The notes beneath the pieces were generated by a model that did not search any database, had not been told where the DNA came from, and worked only from the letters and a program-made list of their open reading frames with translations. Positions 45,455-53,572 of a stretch of 64,000 bases of DNA are shown piece after piece. Positions within the stretch are counted from its first letter, which is position 1. Each line of letters opens with the position of its first letter. The stretch comes from Granulosicoccus antarcticus IMCC3135. Lineage in GTDB: Bacteria > Pseudomonadota > Gammaproteobacteria > Granulosicoccales > Granulosicoccaceae. Location: assembly GCF_002215215.1 (NCBI RefSeq), contig NZ_CP018632.1, positions 3,964,501 through 4,028,500 on the forward strand, written 5' to 3'. The position numbers and the translations under genes were made by a program.

Positions 45455-47536
45455 GTGGCTGAAGCTGAAGATGTCATCACTGACGCCGCACGACACGCGA
45501 CTATTTATGCGCAGAATTTGTGGCGGCGGCATCGATCTGGGCAGGCTGAGGATACGCCGTTAGCGTTGAACGATGTCATACCGCGACTCGACCTGTTGCT
45601 CGAAGCCGCTTTCGGGCGTAGCTTTACCATCCGGACTGCTCAAACACCGGCCAGAGCGACGGTGCTTGCACGCTTGTTGCGACGCCAGGACCTGCCTGCA
45701 TCGCATGAGGCAATCGGGTCGACTGACGGGACTCGCCTGTGGTTACCAGCAACCTTGCCGGAGGCCGACTCCGAGCCAGCAACCATGGCACGGTTTCGAC
45801 TGCTTGCATTGCGTCAGGCCGTACGGGCTTCTCGCGGCAGTGCAACCTGGTTCCCAATCGAGGCACCAGCGCTGGTGAGGGACTTGTATCGTCTGCTTGA
45901 GGCCCATGCCGGCGACAGCGTTCTGGCTCGAATGCTGCCCGGCACGGCCACCCCGCTTGCATCATTGGGTCAGGACGCGTTGATACGACGACCTTCACTC
46001 AACGACTTCCCTGCTTCAAAGCAACCGTTTGAAAGGTGTGTGCGCGAGTTGATGACAGCACCACTTGAACGCCCTGTCGATCTTGCTCGTTTGTTTGCCC
46101 TTCCTGGCCTTGTTCCTATGACAGCCTGTGTCACACCCGCCCAGACCCTGGCATTCGCTGAATCAATTTACGACAGTTGGCTGTCGGGCTCCAGCGCGAT
46201 GACAAACGCTGCGGTGTCGAGGCCATGGCTTTGGCCGGATCAGTGGACTGGAGAGCTGCGTGCCCCGAAACAGCTGGAACGCGGTGGTTCGCTCTCAGCT
46301 TGCAATCCTGAGTCCGATGAGCAGATCGACTCGGCGACGCGTAGTGCACGACTAGAACGTCGTCCAGAGGTTCGAGAGGCAAAGGATGATGAAGATGATC
46401 AATCCCCAGGGGCCTGGATGGTACAAACGGCAGCTCCGCATGAGATGGCCGAAGATCCGATGGGGCTTTCACGACCAACTGACCGTGACGCGGATACGGC
46501 GGCCGAGGACTTTGCCGATGCCTTGTCTGAAGTCCCAGAGGCGCGTCTTGTCTCGACGCCTGGGAAGGCGCGAGAGTACCTGTTATCTGATGACTCTCCG
46601 GATCCGCGTGCACGCGCAGAAATCATTCCGATCAACATTAATGCAGCGGACTCATTGAATTACCCGGAATGGAATTGGCGCTCCGGCACTTACCAATACC
46701 CGGGCGCTACTGTGTTGTTACGATCGGCCAACTGTGGGTCACAGCAATGGGTCGACGATACGCTTGCCAAACGCGCACCCATGCTGCACGAAATTCGGCG
46801 TCGCTTCGAGCTACTGCGTAGCGTGCGCACACGCTATTACCGTCAGCATGATGGCGACAATATTGATCTGGCCGCCTATGTTGAAAGTCTGGCGGCGTAT
46901 CGAGCCGGCTTGCCACTGGAACAACGGCTGTATAGCAATGAACGACGCAACAGGCGTGACCTGGCCGTCCTGTTACTGGTCGATATCAGCGGTTCAACAG
47001 ATAGCCTGGTGAGTGGTGGCAAACGAATCATCGATGTCGAACGCGAAGCTCTGTTGTTGGTCTGTCTTGCACTTGATGGCCTTAATACGCCCTATAGTGT
47101 TCAGGCATTTTCGGGTGAAGGCCCACGTGCTGTGACAGTACGATCCGTCAAGTCTTTTAGCGAACCCTATAGCGATCAGATCGCATTGAAAATCGCTGGG
47201 CTAGAACCTGAAAATTACACCCGGGCGGGTGCCGCCTTGCGCCATGCAACCGCTCTGTTGATGCGTGAACCGAGCGAGCGCCGATTGTTGCTGATGCTCT
47301 CAGACGGCAAACCGAATGACATCGATGACTATGAAGGTCGGACCGGTGTTGAGGATATGCGTCAGGCGGTGCAAGAGGCAAGTTTGCAAGGCATTGCCCC
47401 ATTTTGTCTGACCGTAGATCGCCAGGCTGCCAATTACATGCCTTTCATTTTTGGACCGCATCGTTATGCGCTACTGCATCAACCTGAATTACTGCCAACC
47501 GTATTGCTGGACTGGTTGCGACGTTTGTTGGTTTGA
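45455..47536 (+). CDS. norD: NorD, von Willebrand factor A-domain protein
   Basis: A 693-residue partner of NorQ. The N-terminal two-thirds is a helical region with an acidic, variable middle (residues about 280-390). The C-terminal VWA domain (about 500-690) has an intact MIDAS motif, LLVDISGSTDS, and LLMLSDGKPND. It forms a chaperone complex with NorQ on NorB. GGAG lies 6 nt before the GTG start at 45455. It ends the nor operon, with a terminator behind. Confidence 0.93.
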   Translation: MAEAEDVITDAARHATIYAQNLWRRHRSGQAEDTPLALNDVIPRLDLLLEAAFGRSFTIRTAQTPARATVLARLLRRQDLPASHEAIGSTDGTRLWLPATLPEADSEPATMARFRLLALRQAVRASRGSATWFPIEAPALVRDLYRLLEAHAGDSVLARMLPGTATPLASLGQDALIRRPSLNDFPASKQPFERCVRELMTAPLERPVDLARLFALPGLVPMTACVTPAQTLAFAESIYDSWLSGSSAMTNAAVSRPWLWPDQWTGELRAPKQLERGGSLSACNPESDEQIDSATRSARLERRPEVREAKDDEDDQSPGAWMVQTAAPHEMAEDPMGLSRPTDRDADTAAEDFADALSEVPEARLVSTPGKAREYLLSDDSPDPRARAEIIPININAADSLNYPEWNWRSGTYQYPGATVLLRSANCGSQQWVDDTLAKRAPMLHEIRRRFELLRSVRTRYYRQHDGDNIDLAAYVESLAAYRAGLPLEQRLYSNERRNRRDLAVLLLVDISGSTDSLVSGGKRIIDVEREALLLVCLALDGLNTPYSVQAFSGEGPRAVTVRSVKSFSEPYSDQIALKIAGLEPENYTRAGAALRHATALLMREPSERRLLLMLSDGKPNDIDDYEGRTGVEDMRQAVQEASLQGIAPFCLTVDRQAANYMPFIFGPHRYALLHQPELLPTVLLDWLRRLLV

Positions 47537-47586
47537 ATGATTGTTAGCGCGATCTCTGAATTTCCCCTGGCGGCTGACATTCTCTG

Positions 47587-47632
47587 CCCTCTTCTATCAC
47601 CGCCTGACTTTGCAGTGATAGAAGGGGTTTCT
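47587..47632 (+). terminator. Terminator of the nor operon
   Basis: CCCTCTTCTATCAC at about 47587-47600 pairs with GTGATAGAAGGGG at about 47614-47626, followed by TTTCT. The stem is nearly perfect over 13 bp. Confidence 0.82.
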
Positions 47633-47706
47633 GTCGAATAGATAACACGTCAAACCGAGATCACATTATCAATCCAGGCAATCAATTGTGACGTGCTCAA
47701 CTCGTC

Positions 47707-47955
47707 TCATTTTGGATCAGTCAGGATATTCGGTTTCCCAGCATTGAACCCCTTGGAGTAGAAATCATGCAGGGAGCCGAGTTGGCCTGTTTTCATGATC
47801 CCCAATTGCAAATCCATATATTCTTCCATACTAATGGTATTTCCGTGCATATCCTGCGCTCTTGGCAACTTTCCGATTGTTCTAACGGAGCCACCGACAC
47901 ACTGTATTTCATCAGGTGTCAGAGTTTGCAAATCGGTAGATTGATATACTTTCAT
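47707..47955 (-). CDS. Double-glycine leader peptide, second putative RiPP precursor
   Basis: An 82-residue peptide. Its leader, MKVYQSTDLQTLTPDEIQCV, ends in GG at 21-22, the cleavage signal of C39-peptidase exporters. The predicted 60-residue core starts SVRTIGKLPR, has no Cys, and contains YMD (core 24-26) and a Gly-rich end HDFYSKGFNAGKPN. It shares only the LT-x-x-EI-x-x-V-x-GG leader pattern with the first precursor. AGGAG lies 8 nt before the ATG. It is the last gene of the cluster, separated from the exporter gene by a stem-loop, so its level may be set separately. It could also be an immunity-linked or two-peptide partner. Confidence 0.78.
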   Translation of the reverse strand: MKVYQSTDLQTLTPDEIQCVGGSVRTIGKLPRAQDMHGNTISMEEYMDLQLGIMKTGQLGSLHDFYSKGFNAGKPNILTDPK

Positions 47956-48027
47956 GATTACAACTCCTGTTGCTTGCAGCGACTTTGCTGCCGAAATGAC
48001 CCTGAATAAGGATCGTCTTGTTACATT

Positions 48028-48058
48028 TTTTTCGCCATGATATTTTCTTGGCGAAAAA
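48028..48058. terminator. Strong stem-loop between exporter and second precursor
   Basis: TTTTTCGCCA at 48028-48037 and TGGCGAAAAA at 48049-48058 form a perfect 10-bp stem with an 11-nt loop. It lies in the 209-bp gap after the exporter gene. It may stop or attenuate the long transcript, or protect the short precursor mRNA's 5' side. Confidence 0.6.
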
Positions 48059-48164
48059 TCTGCGTATGCCGAAGAACCTGAAAATGAGCTAATTTCCTGA
48101 TTAAATACAACTCTGGTTTCATGTCCTCATTGATCGCTTTTCCTGATCGTGCCCATGCGTAAAG

Positions 48165-50318
48165 TCAGGTGCTGAACTGTGAATGAGCCTGTTCCACACA
48201 GGATTGCGTTTTCACAGGAATCTCCGCTATGCTCCTGATCTGCATCTCGATGACACGATCAGCAGATGCAATGGTTTCTGGCCGGTGAGCAATGATGATT
48301 CGTGTAACTGGCAACTGCATGACAGCGGAACTCACCAGTTTTTCCCCAGCCACATCCAGATGACTGGTTGCCTCATCCAGCACAAGAATGCGAGGCCTCT
48401 TGTACAAGGCTCGAGCCAGAAGCAGTCGTTGCTTCTGCCCACCCGACAGCACAGAGCCCATATCCCCTATCATCGAGTGATACTGCAGTGGCATGCAGAC
48501 TATCTCGCGATGGATGGCAGCCATATTGGCAACCTGTTGCACCAACTGCATATCGGGTGTTGGATCAAAGAAGGTGATGTTGTCGCTTATGGAACCGGCA
48601 AACAATTGATCATCCTGCATGACCGTACCTACCTGATTCCTATAGGCGGTCAGATCCAGTTTTTCTAGTGACTGACCACCGATGAAGATATCCCCGCACT
48701 CTGGCGGTAGTAACCCAAGCAGTAGCTTGACCAGGGTTGTCTTGCCACACCCTGATGGTCCTACCAAGGCAACGCACTCACCAGGTGAAATATGCATACT
48801 GAAATCGTCAAGAATCTTCTCTTCGTTTTCTGAATAACGATAGGAAAGTGCACTGACGCGTATATCCAGCATCTCGCCCTCTGCCAGTGGTTCTGCATTG
48901 TGACGCTCAGGCTCCACATCGCTTAAAGCGATATCTGCGACACGTTCGGTATGCAAGCTCAGCATTTTCAATTCAATCCCTTTCTCGATCAAGTTGGTGG
49001 TGCGTGAAATAAACTGTTGTTTGTAGGCAAGAAAGGCAAACAGCATCCCCACTGAGAACCGGCCATCCAGAATCATCACCCCTGCAATCCAGACAACGAC
49101 AATGTTTTCCAATGAAAAGATCAGCCCATTGACACATTGATAGGCCAGACCCAACCTCTGCACCCGAATGCCAGCATTGAACTGGTCTACCATCAGGCTT
49201 TCATATTGTGTGCGGCGTAGTATCTGTCGGCCAAACAGTTTGATACTCTGGATTCCACGGGCAGTCTCCAGAAAGTGCGTATGGCGTTTGGCACCACGGG
49301 TTATTGCCTCCTCTTGTGCCTGCCTCAGCGGCCTGTACAGAGCCAGCCGAACCAGTGCGTAGCTGAGTGCGGCGACTACCACCACAGCCGACAGACTGCC
49401 TGCATAGAACATCATCATTGCAAACGTGGTAATAACCATCAAACCATCGATCATTGCGGTAAGAAAGCTACCCGTGAGGGTTGTCTGAATGGTTCCCATG
49501 GAGTCAAAGCGTGAAATGACATCACCCAGGTGGCGACGTTCGAACCAGATCATGGGAAGCCGAACAAGGTGTCGAAAAAGATTGCTGAGTAACTGCAGGT
49601 TCAACTGGTTACTGATAACCATGATGACCCAACCGCGTAGTAAGCTGACGCTGACTTGAATGAAGCTCAGCAACAGAAATCCGATAGCCAACAGAGTCAG
49701 CAGATCTTTGTCGTTGGATACGATGGCACTGTCGACCACCAGTTGCATGAAAAGAGGGGCAGCGAGAGTGAATACCTCCAGCGCAAGAGCCAGCATTATG
49801 ATTGTTGTGACAGCTTTTGGCAGGCCCTGTATTCTGCCCAGCAAATGACGCAGGCTGATTTTTCGACGCTCTTCTCTGGCAACAAAATCGGCCTCGGGCA
49901 GCACTTCCAATGCGATGCCGGTGTAGTGTTTTGACATTTCCTTCAAGCTCAGACTTTGCTTGCCTGTGCCGGGATCGTGAATTTCCAGGTTCTTTTGACC
50001 AACACGTGTCAATACGACGTAGTGATTGAAATCCCAATGTAAAATTGCCGGAAGCTGCAATTTGTTCAATTCATCCAGATCAGCTTTGACCGGACGTGCC
50101 GCCAACTTCAGCTGACTTGCCGTTTGCATGAGGTCGGAGAGGCGTGCACCACGGGCCGTGCCCAGATTTCGTTGATGCAGGCTAGCAAGATCTGTCTTGT
50201 AGCCATGATGGCAGGCAATCATCACCAGACAGGCAAGACCACATTCATTCGCTTCATTCTGCAGAACGATGGGAGTTCTGGAGCCCCCTACAAATTCAAG
50301 CATATTAATGGCCGCCAT
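48165..50318 (-). CDS. Peptidase-containing ABC exporter (C39 domain, bacteriocin type)
   Basis: A 717-residue inner-membrane exporter that cuts the leader at Gly-Gly and pumps out the peptide. Domains: C39 peptidase (residues about 15-140) with Cys26 in NECGLACLVM, His99 in WDFNHYVVL and Asp115 in IHDPG; six-helix ABC transmembrane region (about 165-450); ATPase (about 480-710) with Walker A GPSGCGKTT, signature LSGGQKQRLLLARAL and Walker B ILVLDEATSHLD. All catalytic residues are present. The ATG at 50318 has AGGAG six bases upstream and lies 2 nt after the HlyD-type gene, so the two are coupled. Confidence 0.95.
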   Translation of the reverse strand: MAAINMLEFVGGSRTPIVLQNEANECGLACLVMIACHHGYKTDLASLHQRNLGTARGARLSDLMQTASQLKLAARPVKADLDELNKLQLPAILHWDFNHYVVLTRVGQKNLEIHDPGTGKQSLSLKEMSKHYTGIALEVLPEADFVAREERRKISLRHLLGRIQGLPKAVTTIIMLALALEVFTLAAPLFMQLVVDSAIVSNDKDLLTLLAIGFLLLSFIQVSVSLLRGWVIMVISNQLNLQLLSNLFRHLVRLPMIWFERRHLGDVISRFDSMGTIQTTLTGSFLTAMIDGLMVITTFAMMMFYAGSLSAVVVVAALSYALVRLALYRPLRQAQEEAITRGAKRHTHFLETARGIQSIKLFGRQILRRTQYESLMVDQFNAGIRVQRLGLAYQCVNGLIFSLENIVVVWIAGVMILDGRFSVGMLFAFLAYKQQFISRTTNLIEKGIELKMLSLHTERVADIALSDVEPERHNAEPLAEGEMLDIRVSALSYRYSENEEKILDDFSMHISPGECVALVGPSGCGKTTLVKLLLGLLPPECGDIFIGGQSLEKLDLTAYRNQVGTVMQDDQLFAGSISDNITFFDPTPDMQLVQQVANMAAIHREIVCMPLQYHSMIGDMGSVLSGGQKQRLLLARALYKRPRILVLDEATSHLDVAGEKLVSSAVMQLPVTRIIIAHRPETIASADRVIEMQIRSIAEIPVKTQSCVEQAHSQFST

Positions 50319-50320
50319 AT

Positions 50321-51568
50321 TCAGCTCCTTTTCGTCAGACTGAACAGAGGATCGAACATCCATTGCATAATGGTTCGTCTATCGAGTAGTACATCACCAT
50401 CAAATGACATGCCGGCCTGCAATGGGAACTCCTTGTCATAAGCTGCAACCGATTGTTTCTCAAGGTCCACGGTCACCAGATAGGCAGGTGATGTCAGCGG
50501 CGTTGGTAAATCGACATCACCGGGTAACAGTAAGGTTCTGGCTATGGAATTCACCACGCCCCGGTAGTGACCAAAACGTTGATAGGGAAAAGCGGCATAG
50601 CGCAATGCAACTTCCTGACCGGGTGTTACGAAACCAATCGCACGACTAGGGACCAGTAGTCTTGCCTCCAGGCGCGCCCCTTCGGGAATGATGCTCAACA
50701 AAGGTGCATCGCGTCGAGTCTGCTGCCCGGGTTGAATAAGAATGGTAGTCACAATACCGTCGGCAGGTGCAGCGACGACTATCTCATTGTTAGTCTGATA
50801 CTCGCTACGTTGTTGCTGCAGCTCCATGGTGCGTTGCCTTAATGTCTCCTGTTGCAATTGCGAATCCAGCTCGCCACTGGCCAGCTCTGTGTCCAGGGCC
50901 TGCTGACGTCCAAGTAATGCAATTCTGTCACGTTCCAATATTTGTAATCTACCGCGTAACTCCATTGAAATATCTTGTTGCCGGTACACATCAGAGCTGG
51001 CTATAAACCCGGATGTTTTCAATTCTTCGAATCGTTTGCTTTCTTCCCGTGAGTTCTGCATTCGTAGTTTGAATGTGCGTATGGACACCTCCAACTGCAG
51101 GAGTTCATCAGCCAGATTGATTCGTCGACTCTCAACGGTTTGCTTGCGAAGAATATCCATCTTCTTATAGGAAACAAGCTCATTGTTCAGGCTGTCCAGT
51201 CGGGCTTGCAGAAATCGAATGGCTTCGCCGTTTGCATCGCGTACCTGCAAACTGCCACGTTCTGTTGATATGACGGCCAGCACTTGACCTTTTTGAACCA
51301 GCATCCCCTCTTCTACTCGCCGTTCAAGCAGCGTACCAACCACCTGTGGGAAGACCTTGACCAGGCCTTTATCCGGAGATAGATACCCTTGCACACTCGC
51401 TTTTCTGTTGAATTCTCCCAAGCATAGATAGACCACCAGACAAATGGAGATGACAAATGCCATGAGCGTTAATACGGTGGCTTTGGGGGAGGCCGCTATC
51501 AGCAAGGTCCCCTCCAATGGTTGCTTCTGTTGCTCCAGGGCCTCTTTGCGAAATAGTGAGCTGCGCAT
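50321..51568 (-). CDS. HlyD/CvaA-type membrane fusion protein
   Basis: A 415-residue periplasmic adaptor linking the ABC exporter to an outer-membrane channel. It has one N-terminal membrane helix (residues about 30-52), a lipoyl-like half-motif QVVGTLLERRVEEGMLVQKGQ, a long coiled-coil hairpin (about 110-255), the second half AAPADGIVTTILIQPGQQ, and a beta-barrel region to the C-terminus. It starts 2 nt after the radical SAM stop. No outer-membrane protein is encoded here, so a shared TolC is presumed. Confidence 0.93.
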   Translation of the reverse strand: MRSSLFRKEALEQQKQPLEGTLLIAASPKATVLTLMAFVISICLVVYLCLGEFNRKASVQGYLSPDKGLVKVFPQVVGTLLERRVEEGMLVQKGQVLAVISTERGSLQVRDANGEAIRFLQARLDSLNNELVSYKKMDILRKQTVESRRINLADELLQLEVSIRTFKLRMQNSREESKRFEELKTSGFIASSDVYRQQDISMELRGRLQILERDRIALLGRQQALDTELASGELDSQLQQETLRQRTMELQQQRSEYQTNNEIVVAAPADGIVTTILIQPGQQTRRDAPLLSIIPEGARLEARLLVPSRAIGFVTPGQEVALRYAAFPYQRFGHYRGVVNSIARTLLLPGDVDLPTPLTSPAYLVTVDLEKQSVAAYDKEFPLQAGMSFDGDVLLDRRTIMQWMFDPLFSLTKRS

Positions 51569-51570
51569 GA

Positions 51571-52635
51571 TCAGGCAACCCCTGCGGTGGACATATTCCA
51601 GGCAGTTCTACGTATTGGCAGAGACACTGTTCGGGTCTGTCTGGCATACAGCCCCAGCCGTTCGTACCAGTTGATGAAGCATCCATTACCAGCATTTTCC
51701 AGTGATGAGTACAACCCGGTACTCAACTTGTTCAGTTCAGGACCAAGGCGATTTTGCCAACCACTCACCATGTCGCTGATACGGCAGTCTCTCAGATTTC
51801 CAAGCGAGTATTCTCTTGGAAAACCATACTGCAATGGAACAACTTCGCCATCAGGTTCAATAACAAGTACCGATAGCAGTTCGGCCAGCCTACCTTGCAA
51901 AGGTGTGGCGTAGTCGCCCAGAAAGAATTGATCTGGACTCTGCTCGAATGCACTGGTATGAATCAGATCCAATTGTATGTTCAAGCGGCCGCCCAATTTT
52001 TTCTTCAGATGCTCTACCAGTAACCATGCATGAGTACTCTCAATGGTATCGGGGGCTTTTCCTGACAGTTGCGTGGTGGCATTTCCGGTGTTCTCAAGCG
52101 GATGTATCATCAGTCCGCTGGCACCTGATTTCAGGCAAAACTCGACAACCCAAGGAAGTTCATCAAGATTATTCTGAGTCAGTGTAAACAGAAATCCGAA
52201 GCTGATTCCACGCCTGCGAAGCTGCGACAGGTTTCTTTCCATCGTTTCAAACGCACGAGATGAGTTACGCATTGTATTGTGTGAATCAGGTTTGCCATCG
52301 AGGGACATGACCAGAGCATTGATATCATTCTCGATAGCATCCAGCCTTGCGCCGGTAAGCAGCATCCCGTTGCTGACAAGCGAGGTCTGCATCTGGATCC
52401 CTTTGGCATGGCTCAAAAGCTCTGCGAGCGGTTCATACACCAAGGGTTCACCTCCAGAGAAGCTCACCCAGTCATAGCCTTCATCTGCAAGATCATCCAA
52501 TGCATCCTTTAATACAGCAGGCTCTAGCGATTCGCTCTCCTGCGGTGATGAGGATGAGTAGCAATGCTTGCAACTGAGATTGCACTTTCGTGTTGGATGA
52601 ATCTGAACGATTCGTGTCTTTCCAGTAGGTCCCAT
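51571..52635 (-). CDS. Radical SAM RiPP maturase with degenerate SPASM/twitch region
   Basis: A 354-residue enzyme. The [4Fe-4S]-SAM motif is Cys18, Cys22, Cys25 in CNLSCKHC. SFSGGEPL is the SAM-binding GGE motif and TSLVSNGMLL follows. The C-terminal part has the SPASM layout, VLVIEPDGEVVPL then EYSLGNLRDCRISDMV, but the usual Cys after DGxVxP is Leu; only scattered Cys remain (EFCLK, RDCRI, NGCFI). At most one auxiliary cluster seems possible. It should modify the adjacent precursor by radical chemistry. AAGGAG lies nine bases before the ATG at 52635. Confidence 0.9.
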   Translation of the reverse strand: MGPTGKTRIVQIHPTRKCNLSCKHCYSSSSPQESESLEPAVLKDALDDLADEGYDWVSFSGGEPLVYEPLAELLSHAKGIQMQTSLVSNGMLLTGARLDAIENDINALVMSLDGKPDSHNTMRNSSRAFETMERNLSQLRRRGISFGFLFTLTQNNLDELPWVVEFCLKSGASGLMIHPLENTGNATTQLSGKAPDTIESTHAWLLVEHLKKKLGGRLNIQLDLIHTSAFEQSPDQFFLGDYATPLQGRLAELLSVLVIEPDGEVVPLQYGFPREYSLGNLRDCRISDMVSGWQNRLGPELNKLSTGLYSSLENAGNGCFINWYERLGLYARQTRTVSLPIRRTAWNMSTAGVA

Positions 52636-52678
52636 TGCTCTCATCTCCTTGACGTTCTAATCGACAGGCTTACCTGAA

Positions 52679-52939
52679 TCAGTAGCCGTTGCTGATAGAT
52701 TTTCCGGTAGGAATATTCATGACTCTTCCCACCTTCTCCAGCTTGACGAGCGTGCCCCGGTTAGTCAGCCCCCTGAAAACATCAGGGTCGATTGTTCCCA
52801 ATGGAAAAATGTCATTGGGCCACAGCAGATTCATTGGATTGATACCTCCCGCCACTTGCGAGATTTCTTCTGCAGTCAATGAACACAAGCTGTTTCCTGA
52901 ATTCAGTAGTTTCTCGGAACCGCGTTTCTCAGTAGTCAT
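52679..52939 (-). CDS. Double-glycine leader RiPP precursor, first
   Basis: An 86-residue peptide. The leader (1-32) ends SLTAEEISQVAGG, a textbook double-Gly signal. The predicted 54-residue core starts INPMNLLWPNDIFPLG, contains no Cys, and includes the aromatic triplet WPN at core 8-10, followed by a basic middle (VKLEKVGR) and a C-terminal SNGY. It lies 43 nt upstream of the radical SAM gene and is first in the operon, the usual precursor position. A longer upstream frame to 52981 is unlikely; AAGGGA precedes the chosen ATG. Confidence 0.85.
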   Translation of the reverse strand: MTTEKRGSEKLLNSGNSLCSLTAEEISQVAGGINPMNLLWPNDIFPLGTIDPDVFRGLTNRGTLVKLEKVGRVMNIPTGKSISNGY

Positions 52940-53572
52940 AGTTCTACATCCCTTTATGATATTGCGATGGACGACACACATATAGCCCTGATGCGAATAA
53001 GTCTTTCCATGAAGATTATTGCTCGCCTCTTTCAGCCTTGGCTGAATACAAGCTGGGCTACCTGTCTATCGGATGTACTGCACTGAACATCTTCAATTCG
53101 TTGCAAGCTCTGTCGGCTGACAACGCGGCCAAGATAATATCAATGCTATCGTTCAATCAACTATCCGTAGGTTGTGTCAATCTTTCGTTACTTTGCAGGA
53201 GACAGGGAAATATCCCCTTTTGCCTTGCTCTATCAAGCTTTTATTGCAGCTATGGATGTGCGTATCAGATCGATGAAAAGAACTAACCTCGACTAATAGA
53301 TGGCGTTTCAGGGGCCATTATTACCGGGCAGTCCTGTGAGAGGTTAAACCCTGAACCTTATTACTCACAACTGATCATCGAAGGGTGACTGAAGATGAGC
53401 TCTTCAGGCTATTCTCACTTTTCACAAACAGTGCAGTTTTTATATGCAACCAAGATACTTAGCTCAAGCCATCCATGAGCAAGATGAATGACCTCTTTGT
53501 CTTTATGATTATGAACGGCAATCTGGCCAGACGCTAGCCACCCTTAGATAGGTAATATTCCCTCTGGCGTTA
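52940..53572. other. Intergenic region, likely promoter of the RiPP operon
   Basis: These 633 bp lie between the first precursor and the sensor kinase stop, both genes running leftward. The part next to 52940 should hold the RiPP promoter. An 82-codon rightward frame at 53038-53286 is not supported. No further double-Gly peptide was found on either strand. Confidence 0.5.

Noticed and set aside
53038-53286. 82-codon frame upstream of the RiPP operon, checked as a third precursor
   Set aside because: No double-Gly leader, wrong orientation for the operon and no ribosome site.
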